This document shows, in pieces, positions 15,379-22,424 of a stretch of 25,151 bases of DNA; position 1 is the stretch's first letter, and each line of letters begins with the position of its first letter. Both the position numbers and the translations under genes were made by a program. This DNA comes from UBA6115 sp964346355 (lineage in GTDB: Bacteria > Bacillota > Clostridia > Christensenellales > Aristaeellaceae). The DNA is taken from assembly GCA_964346355.1 (NCBI GenBank), contig CAYFUH010000024.1, positions 1 through 25,151 of the forward strand. The letters run 5' to 3'. The notes below the pieces were generated by a model. It was not told where the DNA came from. It searched no databases and saw nothing but the letters and a program-made list of their open reading frames with translations.

Positions 15379-16383
15379 TCAGCCAATCTGGGCAGCCTTC
15401 ACCCGGGGATCGATGAAGGCGTAGAAGACATCCAGCAGGAAGGCGGACAGCAGCACCATCACCGTGATGATGAGGGTGGTGGCGGAAATCAAGGGATAGT
15501 CCGCCATGGTCACCGCCCGGTACATGGTGGTGCCCAGGCCTGGGTAGTTAAAGATAATTTCCGCCACCAAGGCGCCGCCAATCATGGTGCCGATCGACAA
15601 AGCCAAGCCCGTCACCTGGGGCAGCATGGCGTTGCGAAAGACATAGCCCACGATCTTGCGGTCCTTAATGCCCAGGAAGCGCGCGTATTTCACATAGTCG
15701 GCGTTTAACTCGTAAATGGACATGGAGCGCATGCCAATCGCCTGGCCGCCGATGGAAATGAGCACGATGGACCAGAAGGGCAGGTGGTAGTGGTAGATGA
15801 CCGAGCGCACGAAGTCCAGGCTCAGGTTGGGGATCATGTCAAAGGCATAGCCGCCTGAGATGGGGAAGAATTGCAGGTTTACGGCAAAGACCACCAGCAG
15901 GATCACCGCCATGCCAAAGGCCGGGATGTTGCCCAAAAACAAAGCCAGGGGCAGCAGCACCTTGTCAAAGCCTTTGCGGATATAGGCAGCCAGGGCGCCC
16001 AGCACATTGCCCAGCAGCCAGCCCACCAAAATGGCAGGCAGCTGCAAAAACACCGTCCACCAGATGGCGCTGCCCAGGATGTCCCGCACCTGGCGGGGGT
16101 ATTGGCTAAAGGATGTCCCCAGATCCCCCCGGCTCAAATTGGACAGGAAGATGAGGAACTGCTGGAAAACGGGCTTGTCCGTGCCAAACTCCGCCTGGTA
16201 GCGCTGGTAAATCTGGCTCACAGCGGAGGCGTCCGTCATGCCGCTGGCCATGCGGCCGGTGATGGCAGCCACCGGGTCTGCCGGCATCAGGCGGGGCAAA
16301 AAGAAGTTAAGCGCCAGCGCGGCCAAAAAGGTGATGACAAACCAGATGATTTTTTTGCTGAAGTACCTGCGGTAGCCCTTCAC
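15379..16383 (-). CDS. Oligopeptide-type ABC transporter permease (DppB-like)
   Basis: A 334-residue BPD_transp_1 permease of normal DppB length, with helix 1 at about 10-28 (KKIIWFVITFLAALALNFF), the N-terminal extracytoplasmic region found in DppB proteins (FLPRLMPADPVAAI, QFGTDKPVFQQ-like), and the contact loop YVKYARFLGIKDRKIVGYVFRNA. It pairs with the DppC-like subunit. The start is GTG at 16383, with AAGGA very close and GGGGGAGG about 11 bases upstream. It is separated from the binding-protein gene by a terminator-like hairpin. Confidence 0.92.
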   Translation of the reverse strand: MKGYRRYFSKKIIWFVITFLAALALNFFLPRLMPADPVAAITGRMASGMTDASAVSQIYQRYQAEFGTDKPVFQQFLIFLSNLSRGDLGTSFSQYPRQVRDILGSAIWWTVFLQLPAILVGWLLGNVLGALAAYIRKGFDKVLLPLALFLGNIPAFGMAVILLVVFAVNLQFFPISGGYAFDMIPNLSLDFVRSVIYHYHLPFWSIVLISIGGQAIGMRSMSIYELNADYVKYARFLGIKDRKIVGYVFRNAMLPQVTGLALSIGTMIGGALVAEIIFNYPGLGTTMYRAVTMADYPLISATTLIITVMVLLSAFLLDVFYAFIDPRVKAAQIG

Positions 16384-16426
16384 GAATCCTTGCCTCCCCC
16401 GTGGTGTATCTCAAAGAAAAAGGAAG

Positions 16427-16456
16427 GCCCCTGCCCCGGGAAGCCGGGACAGGGGC
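16427..16456 (-). terminator. Terminator-like hairpin between the binding-protein and permease genes
   Basis: GCCCCTG (16427-16433) pairs with CAGGGGC (16450-16456) and CCCGG (16435-16439) with CCGGG (16444-16448), 12 bp with one mismatch and a 4-base loop. On the minus strand a pyrimidine-rich CCTTCCTTTTTCTTT tail follows. Placed directly after the binding-protein stop, it probably acts as a partial terminator, so binding protein outnumbers the membrane parts. Confidence 0.6.
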
Positions 16457-16463
16457 GCGGGGA

Positions 16464-18269
16464 TTATTCCCCTACCAGGGTGATGTTGTACAGGGCCGCG
16501 ATGCCATAGCCGTCCGTAGCAACCGCCGGGGGGATGTTCAGGCCATCGCCGTCCTCGGGGAAGTTGGTCCAGACGCTCTCGTTGACCGCGTGGAAGGTAG
16601 CCGGGCGATACATCAGGGCGAAGGAAGGCACCTCGGTTAAGTAGATGCGGACCAGTTCGGTGTACATCTCCTTCAATTTGGCCTCGTCCGTCGTCATCGG
16701 AATCTGCTGGATGATGGCGTCGGCTTCCTCGTTTTTATACTGGCCCCAGTTACCGGTCCAGTTGTTCTCAACGCCCACCAAATCGGCGCCCAGGAACTGG
16801 CGCACACGGCCCCAGGGCATGCTGGGCGCGGCGCTCTCAGGGGAATACATGAAGATATCGTAATCCTTCTGGCTGGGGTTGGTGAAGATGGTCTGGTAGA
16901 TGGACCACTCAGGGAATAAGGTGGTGATCTCAATGCCGATCTTGTCCCCGGCAGCAGCCACCATTTCCATGGCCGCCATCCAGTCGCTCCAGCCGTTGGG
17001 GCACACCGCGTTGAAGCTCAGCTTCTTGCCGTCAATGTCCCGGAAGCCGTCGCCGTCCGTGTCCACAATGCCCGCCTCGTCCAGCAGCTTGTTGGCGCCG
17101 TCATAGTCAACGCCCGCCCACTGCAGGTCTTTCACCGCGTCATGGTCGTACATCGCCTGCTCGCCCACGGTGGGGTTCATCAGGGAGCGGGGCACGTCCT
17201 TAAAGGAGGGGCTCTGGTTGGTCATGGCGTTTTCGATGATGGCGTCATAGTCCACCGCCATGGCGATAGCCTTGCGCAGGGCCGCGTGCTCCTTCAGGAG
17301 GGGGTTGTTCATGTTGTACCAGGCCGTGGGCATGGTCAGGCAGATGCCGTAGGGCGCATCCTGCATGTAGGTGGAGATGGGCAGGCCTTCGTCCTCCCAC
17401 AATTTCTGGATATTGGGCAAGAACTGCTGGTTCACGTCAATCTCGCCCGCCTTGAAGGCAACTTCCATCGCGGAGTTGTCAGCGAAGATGTTGTGGGCGA
17501 TGTATTTGGGCGCGGGAAGCTTGCCCCACATGGAGGCGTCCTGTCCCCAGTAGGCGTCGTTGCGAATGAAAACCACCTTCTGGTCGTCCGCGAAGAACTT
17601 GCCGTAGGGGCCGCTGAAGGGCACATCCTCTGCCTTGTCGTTGAGGATGGAGGTGGCATCGCTGTTGTTGCGCTCCTTCAAGGTCTTCAGCCAGGCTTCC
17701 TGCACCACAAAGGCACCGATTAGGTAGTCCTTCACTTTCAGAGGGTTCACCGGCTTGCCGTCGGCGTCCACCTTGGCGGTGATGACAACGGTGAGGTCGT
17801 CCTCGGCTACCACTTTGTCAATAAAGCCGCCGTAGTTGGTGGCCATGCCGTTTTGAATCTCGATGCTCAAGTCCCAGGTGGCTGCCACGTCCTTGGCGGT
17901 GAGCGGGCTGCCGTCGGACCACTTGGCAACCGGCTTGATTTTGACGGTAGTGGTGATCAGGTCCTCCGTCACGACGGGGTCGCCGTCCGCCAGCAAGGGC
18001 AGCATGGCGCCGTCCAGGAAGTTGTACATGTACAGGGTTTCAAACATCACGGTGCGGGCGCCCCAGCCATTGCTGGTGGTGGCCATGGCGTTGTTCTGGT
18101 TGGTGCCCACAGGGTTCCAGGTGGCCACTGCGCCCCATTGCTGGCCGCCGAAGTACAGCGTCTCGTTCCGGGGCAGCTGCACCACCTCCGCTGCGGCGCC
18201 GGCGACAAGGCCCAGGGCCATGCACAGCGAAAGCAGCAGGGAAAGCAGCATACGGTTACGGTTTCTCAT
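16464..18269 (-). CDS. Family 5 extracellular solute-binding protein of the Opp-type importer
   Basis: A 601-residue SBP_bac_5 protein. Residues 1-27 are a signal peptide (MRNRNR, Leu-rich core, AGAAA before EVV). No lipobox cysteine is present: the only cysteine of the region is C16, inside the hydrophobic core with no L-A/S-G/A before it. The mature part starts with ETLYFGGQQWGAVATWNP, and VMFETLYMYNFLDGAMLPLLAD and KPVAKWSDGSPLTAKDVAATWD are standard for the family. The ligand may be a peptide or, as in Thermotoga-type Opp relatives, an oligosaccharide; the neighbouring rhamnulokinase makes a sugar conceivable but proves nothing. The ATG has AAGGAGG 7 bases upstream. First gene of a five-gene operon. 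Confidence 0.9.
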   Translation of the reverse strand: MRNRNRMLLSLLLSLCMALGLVAGAAAEVVQLPRNETLYFGGQQWGAVATWNPVGTNQNNAMATTSNGWGARTVMFETLYMYNFLDGAMLPLLADGDPVVTEDLITTTVKIKPVAKWSDGSPLTAKDVAATWDLSIEIQNGMATNYGGFIDKVVAEDDLTVVITAKVDADGKPVNPLKVKDYLIGAFVVQEAWLKTLKERNNSDATSILNDKAEDVPFSGPYGKFFADDQKVVFIRNDAYWGQDASMWGKLPAPKYIAHNIFADNSAMEVAFKAGEIDVNQQFLPNIQKLWEDEGLPISTYMQDAPYGICLTMPTAWYNMNNPLLKEHAALRKAIAMAVDYDAIIENAMTNQSPSFKDVPRSLMNPTVGEQAMYDHDAVKDLQWAGVDYDGANKLLDEAGIVDTDGDGFRDIDGKKLSFNAVCPNGWSDWMAAMEMVAAAGDKIGIEITTLFPEWSIYQTIFTNPSQKDYDIFMYSPESAAPSMPWGRVRQFLGADLVGVENNWTGNWGQYKNEEADAIIQQIPMTTDEAKLKEMYTELVRIYLTEVPSFALMYRPATFHAVNESVWTNFPEDGDGLNIPPAVATDGYGIAALYNITLVGE

Positions 18270-18293
18270 GATGGTTCCTCCTTTTATTTCCTA

Positions 18294-18311
18294 CGGTCTT
18301 TTTGCAGACCG
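18294..18311 (-). promoter_or_regulatory. Leader hairpin upstream of the binding-protein gene
   Basis: CGGTCT (18294-18299) pairs with AGACCG (18306-18311) around a 6-base loop, about 10 bases ahead of the AAGGAGG site. It occupies the same position as the hairpin before chvE. It may stabilise the 5' end of the mRNA. Confidence 0.35.
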
Positions 18312-18389
18312 AAGCCATACCTGTAGGGGGGACAGCGCCCAGTCCAAAAAACGGGACAAACAAGGCATCCTGTCAAAAATGGTTGGATT

Positions 18390-18397
18390 AATCGATT
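18390..18397. promoter_or_regulatory. Possible LacI-family operator at the opp-type start site
   Basis: AATCGATT, an 8-bp palindrome with a central CG, lies just downstream of the predicted transcription start (about 18401). In the minus orientation it sits in GAAATCGATTAA, sharing GnAATCGATTnA with the chvE site. Position fits a repressor that blocks initiation or elongation. The flanking arms are only partly symmetric, so this is tentative. Confidence 0.4.
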
Positions 18398-18407
18398 TCT
18401 TTCCTCA

Positions 18408-18436
18408 TTTATACACTGGTTTTTTGCACCTGTCAA
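18408..18436 (-). promoter_or_regulatory. Sigma-A promoter of the opp-type operon
   Basis: On the minus strand a perfect TTGACA (18436-18431), a 17-base spacer and TATAAA (18413-18408, 5 of 6). This is the strongest promoter in the window. The leader to the ATG at 18269 is about 130 bases. Confidence 0.8.
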
Positions 18437-18466
18437 GTCCTCCGGGCTCAAAAAATCCGCAGGGCC

Positions 18467-18484
18467 GTTTGTCTGTTTACAAAC
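18467..18484. promoter_or_regulatory. Inverted repeat upstream of the rhaB promoter
   Basis: GTTTGT (18467-18472) and ACAAAC (18479-18484) are perfect inverted arms six bases apart, ending two bases before the rhaB -35. The position suits an activator or repressor site for rhaB. No regulator is assigned. Confidence 0.35.
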
Positions 18485-18486
18485 CA

Positions 18487-18515
18487 TTGCCTGTCCTTGC
18501 CGGACATGATAAATT
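18487..18515 (+). promoter_or_regulatory. Probable promoter of rhaB-lpdA-lplA-mgtA
   Basis: TTGCCT (18487-18492), a 17-base spacer, and TAAATT (18510-18515) preceded by TGA, which makes an extended -10. A 5-bp inverted repeat TGTCC/GGACA (18492-18496 with 18502-18506) lies inside the spacer and could be an operator. It diverges from the opp-type promoter about 50 bases away. Confidence 0.5.
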
Positions 18516-18545
18516 AAAGCAGAACAACAAATAAAGGAGAATCAC

Positions 18546-20030
18546 ATGGCTACCTTCAACCTGCTGGCCTTTGACATCGGCGCCAGCAACGGGCGCGGCA
18601 TCCTGGGCCGGTTTGACGGCGAGCGCATAGAGATGACGCCCCTGCACCAGTTTGAGAACCATTTCACCCAGCAGGGCGATCTGTACACCTGGGACGTGTT
18701 CCGCATCCACCAGAACATGAAACAGGCCTTCCTCCGCGCGAAGGCAGAGGGCATTCTACCAGACAGTTTTGGTATCGATACCTGGGGCGTGGACTATGGC
18801 CTGCTGGATGCGCAGGGCGCATTGGTGGAAGCCCCCCGCGCCTATCGGATGAGCACGGACCAAGAGATGCACGCCGCCTGGGAGCAAATCCCGCAGCGGC
18901 GGATGTTTGACCTCACCGGCATCTCCGCCATCAGCTTCAACACCGTCTTTCAGCTCTACCGCCGTGTGCAGGAGGGCGACTGCGCGCTGAAGCAGGCGCG
19001 CACGCTGCTTATGATGCCGGATTTGCTGGCCTATTTTTTGACCGGTGTCAAAAGTATGGAGTATACCGCCGCCTCATCCACAGGGCTGATGGACCTTGCC
19101 ACCCGCACCATCAGCCCGGAGATTGCAGAGGCCTTAAAGATCCCCAGCCACCTGTTTTGCGATATTGTGATGCCAGGGCGCCTGCTGGGGGAACTCAAGG
19201 ACGACATCGCGCGGGAGGTGGGCCTGCCGAATATTCCCTACGCCTTGGTGGGCACGCATGACACCGCCAGCGCGGTCGCCGCCATCCCTGGGATGGGCGA
19301 TTTCGCCTTTTGCTCCTCCGGCACCTGGAGTTGCTTTGGCTTTGAAAGCGACACGCCGCAGCTGTCAGATGAAGCCTTCCTCAGCCGCTTTGGCAACGAA
19401 GGCTCTGTCCAGGGCGCCTACCGCCCGCTTGTGAACCTCATGGGCTTGTGGCTGGTGCAAGAGTGCCGCCGCGAATGGGCAAAGGACCTGGGCTATGTGC
19501 CCTCTTGGGAGGACATCAAGATTCAGGCGGCGCAGGCAGCGCCCCTGCGCAGCGTGATCAACCCGGACGACGCCATTTTTTACAAGGCGGGGGACATGCC
19601 GCGCAAAATCCAGGACTACTGCAGGCAGACCAGCCAGCCGGTGCCGGAAACGATGGGGCAGATCGCCCGCACCTGCTATGAGTCCCTGGCCCTGAAATAC
19701 CGCTATACCATTGAGCGCATGGGTAAAATGAGGGGGAAGCCCGTTGACAGCCTGAACATCACGGGCGGCGGCATCCAGAATAACCTGCTCAACCAGATGG
19801 CTGCCGACAGCACCGGGCTGCCTGTCACCGCAGGCCCCATTGAGGGCGCGGCCATGGGCAACGCGCTGATGCAGGCCATGGCGCTGGGGGAGATCGCGGG
19901 CATGGCGCAATTGCGCCAGGTGGTGCGCGCCAGTGTACAACCCCGTGTGTACCTGCCCCGCCGCACCCAGGCCTGGGAGGACGCCTATGGCAAACTGCTT
20001 GACCTGTTATCAACAACCAATGAGAAATGA
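18546..20030 (+). CDS. rhaB: Rhamnulokinase
   Basis: A 494-residue FGGY-family kinase that phosphorylates L-rhamnulose to L-rhamnulose 1-phosphate in the cytosol. Assignment rests on close agreement with E. coli RhaB: FDIGASNGRG (9-18) phosphate-binding, GIDTWGVDYGLLD (76-88) substrate loop, FNTVFQLYR, HDTASAV (238-244, catalytic D239) and CSSGTWSCFGFES (256-268). Related L-fuculokinase or xylulokinase would not carry this GIDTWGVDYG block. The ATG has AAGGAG 6-7 bases upstream. No rhaA, rhaD or rhaM is seen nearby. It is followed after nine bases by lpdA. The divergent Opp-type importer could supply its sugar, but that is inference. Confidence 0.9.
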   Translation: MATFNLLAFDIGASNGRGILGRFDGERIEMTPLHQFENHFTQQGDLYTWDVFRIHQNMKQAFLRAKAEGILPDSFGIDTWGVDYGLLDAQGALVEAPRAYRMSTDQEMHAAWEQIPQRRMFDLTGISAISFNTVFQLYRRVQEGDCALKQARTLLMMPDLLAYFLTGVKSMEYTAASSTGLMDLATRTISPEIAEALKIPSHLFCDIVMPGRLLGELKDDIAREVGLPNIPYALVGTHDTASAVAAIPGMGDFAFCSSGTWSCFGFESDTPQLSDEAFLSRFGNEGSVQGAYRPLVNLMGLWLVQECRREWAKDLGYVPSWEDIKIQAAQAAPLRSVINPDDAIFYKAGDMPRKIQDYCRQTSQPVPETMGQIARTCYESLALKYRYTIERMGKMRGKPVDSLNITGGGIQNNLLNQMAADSTGLPVTAGPIEGAAMGNALMQAMALGEIAGMAQLRQVVRASVQPRVYLPRRTQAWEDAYGKLLDLLSTTNEK

Positions 20031-20039
20031 GGAAATCAC

Positions 20040-21410
20040 ATGACGTATGACCTGGTAATCATAGGCGGCGGGCCCGCCGGCTACCTGGCCGCGGAACGCG
20101 CGGGCCAGGCGGGGATGAAGGTGGCGCTGGTGGAGGAGCGCGCCTTGGGCGGCGTGTGTTTAAACGAGGGCTGCATCCCCACCAAGACCCTGCTGTATTC
20201 CGCCAAGCTGCATGACGGCGTGGCGCAGGGCGCGCGCTACGGTGTGAGCGCGCAGGAACTTAAAATTGATCACGAAACGGTGATCCGGCGCAAGGACAAG
20301 GTGGTGCGCACGCTGGTGGCAGGCGTCAAAGCGCAGATGCGCGCAAAGCAGGTGGAGGTGGTTTCCGCCCGCGGCATCATCACCGGAAAGACAGAAGAGG
20401 GCTTCACCGTCAAGGCGGGGGAGCGCACCCTCATCAGCAAGCGCCTGTTAATCGCCACCGGCTCCGCCGCCGCTGTCCCGCCCATCCCGGGCTTAAAAGA
20501 AGGCATTGAAAGCGGCTTTGTGCTCACCAGCCGGGAGATCCTGGACAAAAAGGACCTGCCCGCCTCCCTTTGCGTCATCGGCGGCGGGGTCATTGGCCTG
20601 GAGTTGGCCAGCTATTTCAGCTCCCTGGGCGTTGCGGTATCCGTGGTGGAGATGATGGACCACATCGCGGGGGAGAACGACCAGGAGCTGGTCAGCCTGC
20701 TGATGAGTGATCTTATTAAGCGCGGCATCGTCTTTCATTTAAACAGCACGGTGATAGAAGTCACCGACACCGGCGTGCGCTTCACCAAAGAGGGGGAAGA
20801 GCAGGTTATTAATGCAGGCAGCGTGCTCCTGTCCATCGGCCGGCGCGCCAATACCCGGGACATCGGGCTGGACAGCATCGGGGTAGCCACAACGCGCCAG
20901 GGCATCACGGTGGATGAGCACCTGCGCACCAATATTGAGGGCGTGTACGCCGCGGGCGATGTCACAGGCTTTTCCATGCTGGCGCACACCGCCTACCGCG
21001 AAGCCGAGGTAGCCGTGAACCACATGCTGGGCATTGCAGATGAAATGCGCTATGATGCCATCCCGGCTGTCATTTACACCAACCCGGAGCTGGCCTCTGT
21101 AGGCCATACAGAGGAAAGCGCCAAACAGGCCGGGCTGGACATCAAGGCGGTCAAGCTGCCCATGCGCTTCTCCGGGCGCTACCTGGCAGAGAACGAGGGC
21201 GGCGCCAGCATCATGAAACTGATCGTGAACCAGAAAACCCGGCAGGTGGTGGGTTTGCAGGCGCTGGCCAACTACGCCAGTGAATTCATTGTGACGGCGG
21301 GGACGTTTATCGAATCAGGCATCACGCTGGATCAGATCAAGAAGATTGTTTTCCCGCACCCCACCGTGGCCGAGATCATCCGCGAAGCCGTCTTCGCCTA
21401 TGAGGAATGA
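20040..21410 (+). CDS. lpdA: Dihydrolipoyl dehydrogenase (E3)
   Basis: A 456-residue FAD flavoprotein that re-oxidises dihydrolipoyl groups of 2-oxo-acid dehydrogenase or glycine cleavage complexes with NAD+. FAD-binding GGGPAG is at 9-14, the redox disulfide in GGVCLNEGCIPTK uses C40 and C45, NAD-binding GGGVIGLELA is near 178, AAGDVTG is the second FAD motif, and FPHPTVAE gives the catalytic H440-E445 pair. There is no N-terminal lipoyl domain. The ATG at 20040 follows GAGGA, nine bases after rhaB. No E1, E2 or GcvH gene is in the window. Lipoamide rather than glutathione or mercury specificity is favoured by the CLNEGC motif and the adjacent lipoate ligase. Confidence 0.92.
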   Translation: MTYDLVIIGGGPAGYLAAERAGQAGMKVALVEERALGGVCLNEGCIPTKTLLYSAKLHDGVAQGARYGVSAQELKIDHETVIRRKDKVVRTLVAGVKAQMRAKQVEVVSARGIITGKTEEGFTVKAGERTLISKRLLIATGSAAAVPPIPGLKEGIESGFVLTSREILDKKDLPASLCVIGGGVIGLELASYFSSLGVAVSVVEMMDHIAGENDQELVSLLMSDLIKRGIVFHLNSTVIEVTDTGVRFTKEGEEQVINAGSVLLSIGRRANTRDIGLDSIGVATTRQGITVDEHLRTNIEGVYAAGDVTGFSMLAHTAYREAEVAVNHMLGIADEMRYDAIPAVIYTNPELASVGHTEESAKQAGLDIKAVKLPMRFSGRYLAENEGGASIMKLIVNQKTRQVVGLQALANYASEFIVTAGTFIESGITLDQIKKIVFPHPTVAEIIREAVFAYEE

Positions 21411-21419
21411 GACTTTCTG

Positions 21420-22397
21420 ATGACCAACCGCTATTTTGAAACCGGGAATACCGATCCCGCCATCAACCTGGCCCTGGAGGAAGCCCTCCTCCTTAATGAC
21501 CCCCGGGTTCCCACCCTCTTTTTGTGGCAAAACGCGCACACCGTGGTCATCGGCCGCGGGCAAAACGCCTGGAAGGAGTGCAGAAGCGACCTTCTGGCTT
21601 TAGAAGGCGGCACCCTGGTGCGCCGCACCACCGGCGGCGGGGCGGTGTATCACGATCTGGGCAACCTCAACTTCTCCTTTGTGATGCCCAAGTCCATCTA
21701 TGATGTGTCCCGCCAACTGGATGTCATCCGCGCGGCGGTTGCCCGCTTTGGTATTGACGCTGTCGCCTCCGGCCGCAATGACATCGTGCTGGCGGAGTCC
21801 GGCGCCAAGTTCTCCGGCAACGCCTTCCGGCACACGCAAACTTCAAGCCTGCACCACGGCACCCTTTTGATGGATGTGGATTTCACCAAACTGGGGCGCT
21901 ATTTACAGCCCAGCCGTGCCAAACTGGACGCCAAGGGCGTGCAGAGCGTGCGCGCGCGGGTGGCCAACCTCAGGGAGCTGGCGCCAAATATGACAATCGC
22001 CAATCTCAAAAACGCCCTGTTTGCCGCCTTTGAGGCGGAATACGGGCAGACGCAGCGGCTGCAGATTATGGACTGTGTTAACAGCGCACAGCTGGACACA
22101 CTCACCGCCAAATACCGCGATTGGGACTGGACCTTTGGCAAAACCCCGCAGTTTGATGTTACACTGGAGCAGCGCTTTCCCTTTGGCAGTGTGGAGCTGC
22201 TGCTGCGCCTCAAAGCCGGCGCGGTGCAAACCGCCAGCTGCTATTCAGACGCCAATGACCCGGAGCTGGCCGCGCGCCTGTCTGCCGCGCTCACGGGCAG
22301 CCAGTTCACGCGGGAAGCCCTGTCTGACGCATTAAAGGGCAGTCAACACAAAGAGGACCGGGAGATCGCAGCCTGGCTCAAAACCCAAAGCATTTAA
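21420..22397 (+). CDS. lplA: Lipoate-protein ligase A
   Basis: A 325-residue ligase that activates free lipoate with ATP and attaches it to a lysine of E2 or GcvH. RRTTGGGAVYHDLGN (68-82) is the lipoate/nucleotide-binding motif and KFSGNAFR places the catalytic Lys at 130; the C-terminal accessory domain (about 245-325) is present, so this is a full-length LplA rather than a LipB or LipM transferase. The ATG at 21420 has only a distant GAGG (21402-21405), so translation probably depends on coupling to lpdA, whose stop is nine bases upstream. With lpdA it forms a lipoate salvage and recycling pair. Confidence 0.92.
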   Translation: MTNRYFETGNTDPAINLALEEALLLNDPRVPTLFLWQNAHTVVIGRGQNAWKECRSDLLALEGGTLVRRTTGGGAVYHDLGNLNFSFVMPKSIYDVSRQLDVIRAAVARFGIDAVASGRNDIVLAESGAKFSGNAFRHTQTSSLHHGTLLMDVDFTKLGRYLQPSRAKLDAKGVQSVRARVANLRELAPNMTIANLKNALFAAFEAEYGQTQRLQIMDCVNSAQLDTLTAKYRDWDWTFGKTPQFDVTLEQRFPFGSVELLLRLKAGAVQTASCYSDANDPELAARLSAALTGSQFTREALSDALKGSQHKEDREIAAWLKTQSI

Positions 22398-22424
22398 ACC
22401 CAATAAAAAACGAAGGAAGCCCCA

